Of a stretch of 20,762 bases of DNA, positions 13,439 through 20,749 are shown in pieces. A program made the position numbers and the translations under genes. Location of the stretch: assembly GCA_937900045.1 (NCBI GenBank), contig CALCEB010000246.1:1-20762 (forward strand), in the 5' to 3' direction. Source of the stretch: an uncultured Acidobacteriota bacterium. Lineage in GTDB: Bacteria; Acidobacteriota; Terriglobia; UBA7540. A model generated the notes under the pieces. That model saw only the letters and a program-made list of their open reading frames with translations. It did not search any database and was not told the origin of the DNA. Within the stretch, counting starts at the first letter, position 1. Each line of letters begins with the position of its first letter.

Positions 13439-14368
13439 CTACGTTGCGGCTGTCGTCTTTGCGGGAATCGGAGCTCCAGCGCCGGCGGGCCGGGTGGACT
13501 CGCGGACGGCCTCAATAAATACTTTGGCCGGAAGGGAAAGATAGCGGTCGCGGCGGTAAACCAGCCCCAACTCACGGAAAAGCTTATCACCTTCCAATGG
13601 GATCAGCTTAAGCAGATTGGCAGCCACTTCCGGCTGGGCGTAGGTCCTGCTGATGATCGAAATGCCGAGGCCAGCCCCCACAAACTTTTTGATCGTCTCG
13701 ACACTCGCCAACTCCATGGAAATCTGCACGTGCTGGCGGAAATCGCGCAGCAAGCGGTCAATCACCACCCGCGTATTGCCCGTCTTGGGAAGGATTAACG
13801 GGTAATTCGCCACTTCTTCAACCGTGACGCTACGCTTGCGGGCCATGGGGTGATTCGCCGGGACCACCACTTGCATTTCGTCTTTGAATACCGGAATTAC
13901 TTCCATGTTGGTGGCCGTGATCGGCAGCGTCACAATGCCCAGCTCCACCGCGCTTTCCTGCACCTTTTGCATGATCTTGTGGCTGAAGTTGCGGTAAATG
14001 CTGATCTGGACAAGCGGATAAAGGTGCTTGAAGCGCGCAAAGGTTTTAGGCAGAACGTAGAGGCAGGTGGCTTCATTTGCGCCGATGAGCAACTTGCCGC
14101 GCACCGTCTGGTTGAGCTCTGCCACTGCTTGCAAGGCTTCTTTGTGCAGCCCGATGATTCTTTCCGCATAGCGATGCAGGATTTCGCCTGCTGGCGTCAC
14201 CATTACCTTTTTGCCGCTGCGGTCAAAAAGCTTTTCGCCGCACTCCTGCTCCAACAAGCGCACCTGCGCGCTGATGGCCGGTTGCGTTCGATAGAGCTTT
14301 TCTGCCGCGCGGGAAAAGCTCTGCAGCTTTGCAACTTCGAGGAAACTGGTAAGTTGGTCATAGTCCAT
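13439..14368 (-). CDS. LysR-family transcriptional regulator
   Basis: A 309-residue LysR-type regulator of standard length. The N-terminal winged helix-turn-helix spans about residues 1-60 (YDQLTSFLEVAKLQSFSRAA, then TQPAISAQVRLLEQECGEKLF), a linker helix follows, and the periplasmic-binding-like effector domain runs from about residue 90 (KLLIGANEATCLYVLP) to 295. The effector is unknown. An inverted repeat of LysR type lies about 60 bp upstream of the ATG. The gene ends 87 bp before aspartate kinase on the same strand, so the two may be cotranscribed, but control of amino-acid synthesis by this protein is only a guess. Confidence 0.93.
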   Translation of the reverse strand: MDYDQLTSFLEVAKLQSFSRAAEKLYRTQPAISAQVRLLEQECGEKLFDRSGKKVMVTPAGEILHRYAERIIGLHKEALQAVAELNQTVRGKLLIGANEATCLYVLPKTFARFKHLYPLVQISIYRNFSHKIMQKVQESAVELGIVTLPITATNMEVIPVFKDEMQVVVPANHPMARKRSVTVEEVANYPLILPKTGNTRVVIDRLLRDFRQHVQISMELASVETIKKFVGAGLGISIISRTYAQPEVAANLLKLIPLEGDKLFRELGLVYRRDRYLSLPAKVFIEAVRESTRPAGAGAPIPAKTTAAT

Positions 14369-14392
14369 GATGGGTAAAAGGCTCCGCTTAGA

Positions 14393-14449
14393 ATTGTAAC
14401 AGAGGTGAAGCGGCGGCCCTTGGCGTTCGTTATAGAAATTTCTTATAAC
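14393..14449 (-). promoter_or_regulatory. LysR-type operator and promoter of the regulator gene
   Basis: GTTATA-N9-TATAAC at 14429-14449 is an inverted repeat containing the T-N11-A core recognised by LysR-type proteins. On the minus strand TACAAT (14398-14393) is a good -10 box with no matching -35, as expected for a LysR-controlled promoter. The box is centred about 53 bp before the inferred start of transcription. Autoregulation by the LysR protein encoded directly downstream is the simplest reading. Confidence 0.5.
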
Positions 14450-14532
14450 TTGACTTGGCTCACTGTGATCCGCCAGGATTACTGCTTGCTGTCAGATCTT
14501 CAGCTAGCCTGGCGGCCAAAAGAAAAACCGCC

Positions 14533-15645
14533 CTACCTCCGCAGGCCGGAGCCAGGACCTGCGGAGCCGGATTCATTGGCTCCCGTGGGTTTTGGCCGGA
14601 CTGTTCCGTGCGAGGCGCCATGGCCATTGGCAGCGCCTCCGGGGATAGAATCCGGAGCGTGGACCAGTTGCTGGTAAACCACCGCCAACGTTTGCGGGAC
14701 GTTCTCCCAAGCATGAAGGCGGAATTGTGACGAAGTGAGAAGGTCTTGTTTCACCTGCCTCAGGGATTTCCCTTCCTGAATGCGTGTTTGAACTTCGGAA
14801 ACGATCCACTGCAGGAAGCGCCGGAAGCTCTCAATATCCTGGCGGGAGCCGGGAAGGCCGTGGGCGGGCACAAACGTATCAGCCTCCCACGTCTCAAGCT
14901 GTCCAAGAGCGGCAATCCAGCGGCGAATGTCGCGCGAGTCCATGGAGGGAACGTACCCATTGTCATAAAGATCGCCGAGAAAGAGAATTTTCTCTTGCGG
15001 CAGAAACACGACAGCGTCCCCTCCGGTTTCTCCTGCCACGCCAGTGTTTTCCCGCAAAATGCGGATTTCCTCGCTGCCCGCCCGGAGCGCCATTTGACGG
15101 TCAAAGGTCTGGGTGGGCAGGGTGAAGTGAATACCTCGCAGGTGGGAGCGGAGTTCCGAATCGTGGATTCGCCGGGCGGAGAGCTGGCCCTGGTAAGTCC
15201 GCATTTGGGCGGCGGTGCGGGCTGTGGAGATAATTTGGGCGCGCTGTTCGGCGAAGACTTCGTTGCCCAGCACTTGATCGCCATCCGCGTCCAGGTCAAT
15301 CACATCGATGACCGGGGCATCCGTGCGGCGGCGAATCTCAAAGAGCACTTCGCGGGCGTGCAGGGGATTGTTGCTGGCTCCAATCACCACCACGCCCTGA
15401 GGGGTGATGACGAATCCCACCGCAGCCGCGCGGCTGTATTGGGGATCGCCGTCGAGGTCCACGACATCCTCGGGAATCCAGACGAAAACATTCGGCTTCA
15501 GTTGCTGAACCTGGTATTCACCTTCAGCCGCAAGCAGCGGGTGAGAGAGAAGCAGAGGCAGAATGAGAGCGAAGGCGCAGAAGTAGCGCGGGAGAGCGCC
15601 CGGCTTTCTTTCCGAACCGGGTTTTGAAAACTCAAATATCCACAT
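14533..15645 (-). CDS. Secreted metallo-beta-lactamase-fold protein with altered metal site
   Basis: A 370-residue protein with a probable signal peptide: basic stretch, then hydrophobic YFCAFALILPLLLSHPLLAA, cleavage near residue 40. The rest follows the MBL-fold hydrolase plan: VGFVITPQGVVVI, PVIDVIDLDADGDQVLGN (about 111-128), AGETGGDAVVFLP (about 204-216), ILFLGDLYDNG (Asp225) and FVPAHG (His262). The usual HxHxDH is replaced by Asp119, Asp121, Asp123 and Gln124, and the following metal His by Glu206; only Asp225 and His262 remain. It is either a binding protein or an enzyme with another metal. The C-terminal tail is Gly/Pro/Ser-rich. The ATG at 15645 lies inside the end of the archease gene (14-bp overlap), implying coupled translation. 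Function unknown. Confidence 0.82.
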   Translation of the reverse strand: MWIFEFSKPGSERKPGALPRYFCAFALILPLLLSHPLLAAEGEYQVQQLKPNVFVWIPEDVVDLDGDPQYSRAAAVGFVITPQGVVVIGASNNPLHAREVLFEIRRRTDAPVIDVIDLDADGDQVLGNEVFAEQRAQIISTARTAAQMRTYQGQLSARRIHDSELRSHLRGIHFTLPTQTFDRQMALRAGSEEIRILRENTGVAGETGGDAVVFLPQEKILFLGDLYDNGYVPSMDSRDIRRWIAALGQLETWEADTFVPAHGLPGSRQDIESFRRFLQWIVSEVQTRIQEGKSLRQVKQDLLTSSQFRLHAWENVPQTLAVVYQQLVHAPDSIPGGAANGHGASHGTVRPKPTGANESGSAGPGSGLRR

Positions 15646-16048
15646 AGACCTGCGCCCGCCATCCGCCGGACACCTTCTCCAGCAACAGTTGATGGTAGGT
15701 AATGGCCTTCACCAAAGTTTTTGCCTGGCGCCGCGAACGGTCAAACTTTTCACCACGAGCTTTTGCGCGGAGCGCCGGACCGTCATCAAACTGGACTTCA
15801 AATCCGCAGAACAGCCAACCTTCGGCGTCCTCCAGGAACAGTATCTCACTCAGGAAATTCACCAGCAATGCGCAGAAGTCCCTGCCGCTTGCTCCAATTA
15901 ATACCTCTTCGTGCGGCTCGACGGATTTAATGTCCACGAAAAGGTCCACCAGGGCCAGCCCGGCGTTGGAAAACGTCTCCTCCAGCGTTTCCCCGAACGC
16001 TTCGAAACCGGCATCCGCGGTATGGTCAAGTAATCGAAACGGTTCCAT
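15632..16048 (-). CDS. Archease family protein
   Basis: Archease helps the RNA ligase RtcB load GMP and turn over during RNA repair or tRNA splicing. The 138-residue product from ATG 16048 has the family pattern: FRLLDHTADAGFEAFG at the start, TLEETFSNAGLALVDLFVD, a central LVNFLSEILFLEDAEGW, GEKFD, VKAITYHQLLLEK and the ending AQVYVDI. An upstream in-frame TTG at 16081 adds 11 residues outside the family. No rtcB gene is in this window. The gene overlaps the MBL-fold protein by 14 bp, so the two are probably in one transcript, although no shared function is known. Confidence 0.88.
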   Translation of the reverse strand: MEPFRLLDHTADAGFEAFGETLEETFSNAGLALVDLFVDIKSVEPHEEVLIGASGRDFCALLVNFLSEILFLEDAEGWLFCGFEVQFDDGPALRAKARGEKFDRSRRQAKTLVKAITYHQLLLEKVSGGWRAQVYVDI

Positions 16049-16342
16049 CGGCCTGAGGTGGACCGGCCACCGGAGCGGCAAAGCGCCAGCCCGGCTTTCT
16101 CCATGATAACCGATGCCATGTTCTGCGAAGCCGCCGTGGGCTTAGAATAATTCCGCAACTTCGGCCCGGCATATTCTTGTTGCTTCGGACCCCACTTTCG
16201 GCAGGGTTGAGACCTTGCCCTGACCGTCTTCATGAGTCATCCAGGTTAACAAGCCACTTTCCAAATCATGAACTGGAAATGCAAAAATTCGAGTAAAATT
16301 ATCTTTAAGCCCTGGACCTTGCAGAAGATCATCAAAAGAATC

Positions 16343-17164
16343 ATGCAAAAAACAATTCCGGCCCTGAAATCATTTGCCCGCATCGGATGGGCTTTGCCTG
16401 CCATCGGGCTCTTATGCGCGGCGCTGTGCCCACTGTCAATGGCCCAGCAAACGGGATCAACACCGGGATCCTCGGGCAACTCTGCGCAGGCATCCAACTC
16501 CAGTTCCAATTCTGCGTCGAGTTCTAATTCCGATTCCAATTCCAATGACAACACTCCGAAGCGCGTCCTGTGGATTTTTCCTTCTTTCAACGTCACGAAC
16601 GACGAAAATGCCCCGCCCCTGACCGCGCGGGAAAAACTCGATATGGCGGTCCGAACCGTTCTTGACCCCGTCACCATCACCGAATCCGCCCTCAAGGCGG
16701 GCCTCTACCAATCTGAAGACGCTCCGCCAGGTTACGGCACCGGTTTCGAAGGATATGCAAAACGCATCGGCGCTTCCTATACCGATATGGCCAGCATGAG
16801 AATGCTCGGCATGTTCGCTTTTCCCGTATTGCTGCGCCAGGACCCGCGTTACTTCCGCAAGAATCACGGTACCGTCAAGCGGCGGATGCTCTACGCTCTC
16901 GCTCAGCTCTTTGTGACCCGCACCGATTCCGGCCATGAGACCTTTAATGCATCGAATGTCCTGGCCAATATGGGGTCAGCGGGACTTTCTTGCACCTATT
17001 ATCCAGCCGGCAACTGCCATTTAGGAATTTTCATGGCAAACCTGGGTTGGGGATTCATGACCCGGGGCGTCGGCAACGGCTTACGGGAATTCTGGCCCGA
17101 TATTCACCGGCACTTTATGAAGCACAAGCAAGACAGCATCACGCCCCTGCCTCAAAATCCTTGA
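16343..17164 (+). CDS. Secreted or envelope protein of a family seen in Acidobacteriota, function unknown
   Basis: A 273-residue protein, the only plus-strand protein gene I support. From ATG 16343 it has a signal peptide (lysine near the start, hydrophobic IGWALPAIGLLCAALCPLSMAQQ, cleavage near residue 36), then a Ser/Asn-rich linker of about 35 residues, then a conserved domain: KRVLWIFPSFNV, PLTAREKLDMAVRTVLDPVT, FEGYAKRIGASYTD, FPVLLRQDPRYFRK, ALAQLFVTRTDSG, FNASNVLANM. I recall this pattern from many uncharacterised acidobacterial proteins with the same RQDPRYFR and TDSG segments. An upstream in-frame ATG at 16268 would place 25 basic residues before the signal peptide and is less likely. 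Neither start has a clear ribosome site. It is divergent from the archease gene with about 295 bp between. Confidence 0.75.
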   Translation: MQKTIPALKSFARIGWALPAIGLLCAALCPLSMAQQTGSTPGSSGNSAQASNSSSNSASSSNSDSNSNDNTPKRVLWIFPSFNVTNDENAPPLTAREKLDMAVRTVLDPVTITESALKAGLYQSEDAPPGYGTGFEGYAKRIGASYTDMASMRMLGMFAFPVLLRQDPRYFRKNHGTVKRRMLYALAQLFVTRTDSGHETFNASNVLANMGSAGLSCTYYPAGNCHLGIFMANLGWGFMTRGVGNGLREFWPDIHRHFMKHKQDSITPLPQNP

Positions 17165-17348
17165 AAAATCCTCCCGCTGCTTCTTCCCTATCGTAGCGCT
17201 GGCATTCTGCCGGCAGTTGCCACCGCGCCGGCGGCGTTACACGGTCTACTCGTAACGTGGACACTCCATGAGTAGAATGATGAAAACTTGTTTGGGGCGG
17301 CGATGCATGCATCTTGCCAGATCACTCAACCTGATGCACACTACTGGC

Positions 17349-17443
17349 GGAAGTGCATGTGGGCTGGTGTCCGCCCAGGACTTCAAATCCTGTGGGCCTG
17401 CCTCTGGCGGGCCGGTCGGTTCGATTCCGACTCACTTCCGCCA
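17349..17443 (+). tRNA. selC: tRNA-Sec (selenocysteine, anticodon TCA)
   Basis: A 95-nt tRNA, the usual length for selC. The acceptor begins GGAAGTG and ends CACTTCC followed by G and an encoded CCA, as in other bacterial selC genes. The anticodon stem CAGGA/TCCTG encloses CTTCAAA, giving anticodon TCA, which reads UGA. The long extra arm GGCCTGCC-TCT-GGCGGGCC forms 8 bp with one G-T. The T arm is GTCGG-TTCGATT-CCGAC. The eighth acceptor pair looks mismatched (C opposite T). It means the organism inserts selenocysteine; no selenoprotein gene or selA/selB/selD is in the window. Confidence 0.95.
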
Positions 17444-17506
17444 AGCCCTTCCGCCTTTCGTGCCGGAATCCCATCGCCTTGGCGGCGCCCTTGAGTCCCT
17501 CGCGAC

Positions 17507-18691
17507 TCAAGCCGAGGCAGTCGCCGCCAGTCCTGGCTTGCTCAGCATCGGCTGCAGGACTGAGCCAAGAATCACCATCATGACGGCTGCGGCCGGGAAG
17601 ATGAGCAGGGCGGTGTGGAGGCGGTTCACATCTTGTCCGGCAATGGCGCCGACCACGTAAGAACTGACAGCGGTTCCGGCCCAGCCTGCGGTGCTGACAA
17701 TGCCGAGGCAGGTTGCCGTCATCACCGGGAAAGCATCGCCGGTCATGGCCATCGAGCTGGGAAAGACCGGTCCCATCACTACGCCACTTGCGAAGACGCT
17801 GACCCAAGCCATCATGGGGCTGGGCGAGCGCAAGGCCCAGAACATGACGCCCACCATCAGCACCGCACAGACCAGCGCTGCCGTGGAGGCGCGCACTTTC
17901 GCCAGGACTTTCACGGCGATGACGCGGCCCACCAACATGCCGGAAGCAAATCCCAAAGCCAGAATGTTGAGCGCGCTCTTTTGCGAGATGCCTTCAGACA
18001 TCATGTATTTCGGCAGCCAGTTCCAGAATCCGACTTCGCAGGAGACGTAGAGGAACACAAAGAAAGAAAGGAGCACGAGCAAGGGTTTTCCCTTGAGGTC
18101 AAGCGCCGCGGAGAAACCGAAGGCGCGCTCGCGCGTGGGCGGCGGCATGGCGATGAAAAACATGATCAGCGTCACCACCACGGCCACAGACGCCACCAGG
18201 ATGCTGAGCTTGATTCCGTTTCCACCCAGTAAATTTGCGGCTACTAAAGGAGTGAACAGGCCGCCCGCGCCAAAGAAAACATGCGCCAGGCTGAAAAACG
18301 AAGCGCGTTTTTCCTCACTCAGGTCGCTGACCAAGGTGTTCGAAGCGTTCACAATAGTGCCGCCACCCAGTCCCAGCAGAAACATGGAGCCGGCCACCAT
18401 GACCCAGCCGGTCGACGCAGGCAGACCGATGAGCGCCATCACGATCAGCGCCAAGCCCAGAATCATGCCGGTCTTTTTTCCGCGGTTATCAATCAGCGGG
18501 CCGGTTACGATGGAGGCGATCACCAGACCCAGCGCCTGCACCAGTGCCACGTCGCCCATCTGCACCGGACTCAAGTGATCGCGCGCGGAAAGGTACGGCA
18601 ATAAAGTCCCGAGCATGGACGCAATGGAGCCGTAGAGGAAAAATCCCAGAATCGCCGCCACCATCAGTTTCGTGCTGGAAATTTTGGGCAT
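17507..18691 (-). CDS. MFS transporter, probably a sugar permease
   Basis: A 394-residue inner-membrane protein with about 12 hydrophobic segments in two halves, typical of the major facilitator superfamily. After the second segment the loop TGPLIDNRGKKTG is the motif-A-like signature. GSMFLLGLGGGTIVNASNT and FGAGGLFTPLVA are helices resembling the fucose/glucose permease (FHS) type. The ATG at 18691 has GGAGGG six bases before it, a strong ribosome site, so I reject the upstream TTG at 18712. It lies 150 bp downstream of a PfkB-family sugar kinase on the same strand, and the pair fits uptake followed by phosphorylation of a sugar. The substrate cannot be told from sequence. Confidence 0.88.
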   Translation of the reverse strand: MPKISSTKLMVAAILGFFLYGSIASMLGTLLPYLSARDHLSPVQMGDVALVQALGLVIASIVTGPLIDNRGKKTGMILGLALIVMALIGLPASTGWVMVAGSMFLLGLGGGTIVNASNTLVSDLSEEKRASFFSLAHVFFGAGGLFTPLVAANLLGGNGIKLSILVASVAVVVTLIMFFIAMPPPTRERAFGFSAALDLKGKPLLVLLSFFVFLYVSCEVGFWNWLPKYMMSEGISQKSALNILALGFASGMLVGRVIAVKVLAKVRASTAALVCAVLMVGVMFWALRSPSPMMAWVSVFASGVVMGPVFPSSMAMTGDAFPVMTATCLGIVSTAGWAGTAVSSYVVGAIAGQDVNRLHTALLIFPAAAVMMVILGSVLQPMLSKPGLAATASA

Positions 18692-18841
18692 AAAAGGCCC
18701 TCCGAAAGGCAATTTGATATTTTTCGGTCAAAAAGAGCTAACGGCGCTGCTGGCGCCCTTTCGGCACTACAATGCCCCTGCTTCGAACACGCCCGCCAAA
18801 GCATCGACCCTTTGTTTTTCACGTTGCCGGCTACACGCCCG

Positions 18842-19723
18842 TTAAATCGCCAGCGCATTTTCAATACTCCAGTCGGGGATGGCTCCGGGATGGCTGGCGA
18901 TGAGCGCGCCCACGCGGTTGGCAAAGTCGGCGATCTTGGCCGCGGGCCAGCCGCTTTGATAGCCGTGCAGAAATGCTGCGGCAAATGCATCCCCGGCGCC
19001 GATCGCATCGGCAATTCTGACCTTGTAGCCCGGCGATTCCAGGTATTCACCGCGCATGAACAGGGCACAGCCCTCCGCTCCTCGCGTCACGCAAACGGCT
19101 TCCCAGCCAAACTCGTGAGCGTGGTTGCGGCAAAACTTTTCGACGGAATCGTTACGGCCTCCAAGCATCTCGTCTACTTCGCCAATTTCCTGATCGTTCA
19201 GTTTGACCACGTTCGCGACAGAGAGAAGTTCGTGCACCAATGTCTTGCTGTACGATTGCGGCCGCAGGTTCACGTCATAAAACCTTCCACTCGCCGGAGC
19301 CGCCGAGATCAAGCGCAAGGCGAGGCTTTTTACGCATTCCGAAATCAGCGAAAGCGTTCCGAAATAGATCCAATCGGGAGGAGGCGAGACAAGTTCAGAG
19401 ATTAGATCGTCGCTGAGTCCAGGATAATCATACGCCGCCGGACGGCGCAGCGTGAATCGAGGCTGGCCACCCTCGCTGAGCTCAACCGTGACCAAACCGG
19501 TAGCGGCTTCCGGGGCAATCCGGACGTAGCGCGTGGAAAGCCCCATCTGCTCCATGCGGCCGAGGATGCGTTGACCGCGCTCGTCCTGCCCGACCCCGCT
19601 TACGAAAAACACTTCGTGGCCTAGCTTCCGCGCGTGCGCGGAGAAATTGAACGAGGCGCCACCCAAGTGCTCCTCCGCGCCCACCACATCCCATAAGACT
19701 TCGCCAATACTGACGATTTTCAT
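18842..19723 (-). CDS. PfkB-family carbohydrate kinase (fructokinase-like)
   Basis: A 293-residue ribokinase-fold kinase; ATP-dependent phosphorylation of a sugar, most like bacterial fructokinases. It opens MKIVSIGEVLWD, has the first PfkB signature GGASFNFSAHARKLG (about 21-35), FYDVNLRP (about 148-154), KLNDQEI and the second signature DAIGAGDAFAAAF with the catalytic Asp245. The lid strand region around TRYVRIAPEAATGLVTV is typical. The ATG at 19723 gives the standard fold start. A promoter-like TTGACT-17-TACCAT lies 72 bp upstream, so this gene is probably the first of the kinase-transporter operon. Confidence 0.92.
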   Translation of the reverse strand: MKIVSIGEVLWDVVGAEEHLGGASFNFSAHARKLGHEVFFVSGVGQDERGQRILGRMEQMGLSTRYVRIAPEAATGLVTVELSEGGQPRFTLRRPAAYDYPGLSDDLISELVSPPPDWIYFGTLSLISECVKSLALRLISAAPASGRFYDVNLRPQSYSKTLVHELLSVANVVKLNDQEIGEVDEMLGGRNDSVEKFCRNHAHEFGWEAVCVTRGAEGCALFMRGEYLESPGYKVRIADAIGAGDAFAAAFLHGYQSGWPAAKIADFANRVGALIASHPGAIPDWSIENALAI

Positions 19724-19794
19724 CCCGATTCCCAGACTAAGGACTCCGGAGCCGAGCCCCCGTTATTGCAATGACCCGCGATCACAGTGCGGAC

Positions 19795-19823
19795 ATGGTA
19801 GGGCACCGGGCGGAGCGAGTCAA
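19795..19823 (-). promoter_or_regulatory. Probable sigma-70 promoter of the kinase-transporter operon
   Basis: On the minus strand TTGACT (19823-19818) and TACCAT (19800-19795) are separated by exactly 17 bp. The -10 box is 72 bp before the kinase start codon. Confidence 0.5.
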
Positions 19824-19874
19824 CCGCAAAGGTGAAGAAGGTGAAGGCTGTCTCGGCTGAAGTGACGTTGCATA

Positions 19875-19911
19875 CCATACCGTCATTTTTCATGGAAATA
19901 TGACGGTATGG
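19875..19911. repeat. Strong 12-bp inverted repeat (hairpin)
   Basis: CCATACCGTCAT (19875-19886) and ATGACGGTATGG (19900-19911) are perfect reverse complements. Three further pairs (TTT/AAA) follow after one mismatch, leaving the loop CATGG. No T-tract follows on either strand, so it is more like an operator or a transposon relic than an intrinsic terminator. It is about 50 bp upstream of the -35 box of the kinase operon. Confidence 0.7.
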
Positions 19912-19923
19912 CTGAACGGCCGG

Positions 19924-20148
19924 TCAGTCCTCAAAATCCACTGGCACGGCGCGCATCTTGTGCTTGGGAGGTTTGTATTTGCCGGTTTCAAGCGGACGCG
20001 AGGGCTTGGGCGAGCCAACGATTCCCCGCGCTTTCTGTTTGACGAGCTTGGCGGCACGTCGGGTGGCGCATACCAGCGAATGCTGATTTCTTGGCTTTGA
20101 TTTGGCTTTGAACTGGGTTGTTGCGCGATCAAAGCCAAAATTGATCAT
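19924..20148 (-). CDS. Doubtful small hypothetical protein
   Basis: A 74-codon frame from an ATG at 20148 with AAGGG a few bases before it. The product is basic (many Lys/Arg in the middle, then PKHKMRAVPVDFED at the end) and has no signal peptide or membrane segment. Third codon positions in its second half are GC-rich as in the neighbouring genes, which favours coding. The first part runs into the GGCTTTG-rich edge of the dispersed repeat, which argues for chance. Overlapping frames of similar size exist on both strands. I do not recognise it. Confidence 0.25.
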   Translation of the reverse strand: MINFGFDRATTQFKAKSKPRNQHSLVCATRRAAKLVKQKARGIVGSPKPSRPLETGKYKPPKHKMRAVPVDFED

Positions 20149-20176
20149 CTGCCCTTGATTTTAAATAGGTTACGTG

Positions 20177-20432
20177 GCTTTGTTCCTGAAATCGACGTAA
20201 CTCACGCATCATCTATAGGTTATCCGACTTCTCAATGGCTTTGATAATGGCTTTGAATGGCTTTGTACCATTCCATTTCTCCATGTTATCAGTGGATTAC
20301 AGACTTTTCCACAGGCAAAAAAGATTGTTTTTTTCTCCCCTTTTTGCTCGCACCCGCATTTTTACTGGGGTTTTCACTCTCTCGCAATGGCTTTGTTCCT
20401 CGAGGGCAATTTTGGTCTCTTGTTTTCAATGG
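20177..20432. repeat. Dispersed intergenic repeat, copy B
   Basis: Same orientation as the copy at 997-1250 and aligned with it over its whole length. It is flanked on its left by further GGCTTTG motifs, and the core CCCGCATTTTTACTGGGG recurs once more to its right. Confidence 0.75.
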
Positions 20433-20485
20433 TTTGCGCTTCATTTGCTGCACCACGCCCGGATTGGCGGTTTCCACAAGACTAA

Positions 20486-20541
20486 AACCCGCATTTTTAC
20501 TGGGGATTCTTGATACCCCGCCGGGTTTTGTTCCTCGACGG
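20486..20541. repeat. Partial third unit of the dispersed repeat
   Basis: Repeats the CCCGCATTTTTACTGGGG core and, after a diverged middle, the TTTGTTCCTCGA end found at the matching place in copy B. This suggests the element is built from a repeated submodule of about 55 bp. Confidence 0.55.
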
Positions 20542-20703
20542 CCCAAGGGGCGGCGCGACCGACCGAGGGGTGGCGCCGGAATCCATTCTTCCCAACCACG
20601 GCCTATGACCATCGACCTGCCCATGAAACAATGTCTCCCCGAACTCATGTATACTCTTACAATACTATACGATAAGTAATGAAATGCCAAGAACTTTTGC
20701 AGG

Positions 20704-20749
20704 AGTAGTGTCTCAGTTTGCTTGCTGTAGCGGCGCTCTATGAGCGCCG
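20704..20749. repeat. REP-like unit at the window edge
   Basis: Carries TAGTGTCTCAGTTTGC, then GCTGTAGCGGCGCTC and TATGAGCGCCG, matching the left arm of the palindrome at 5381-5423 with a 4-nt insertion (TTGC). Its inverted partner, if any, would lie beyond the edge. Confidence 0.8.

Noticed and set aside
14746..15627. Plus-strand open frame of 293 codons
   Set aside because: Antisense to the MBL-fold gene, which has a clear signal peptide and fold motifs on the other strand.
17268..17660. Plus-strand open frame over the tRNA-Sec locus
   Set aside because: It reads straight through selC and into the antisense of the transporter; it cannot be a real protein gene.
20300..20320. DnaA-box-like TTTTCCACA in repeat copy B, possible origin
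   Set aside because: One mismatched box only, lost in copy A (TTTTCAACA), with no cluster of boxes and no dnaA or dnaN nearby.
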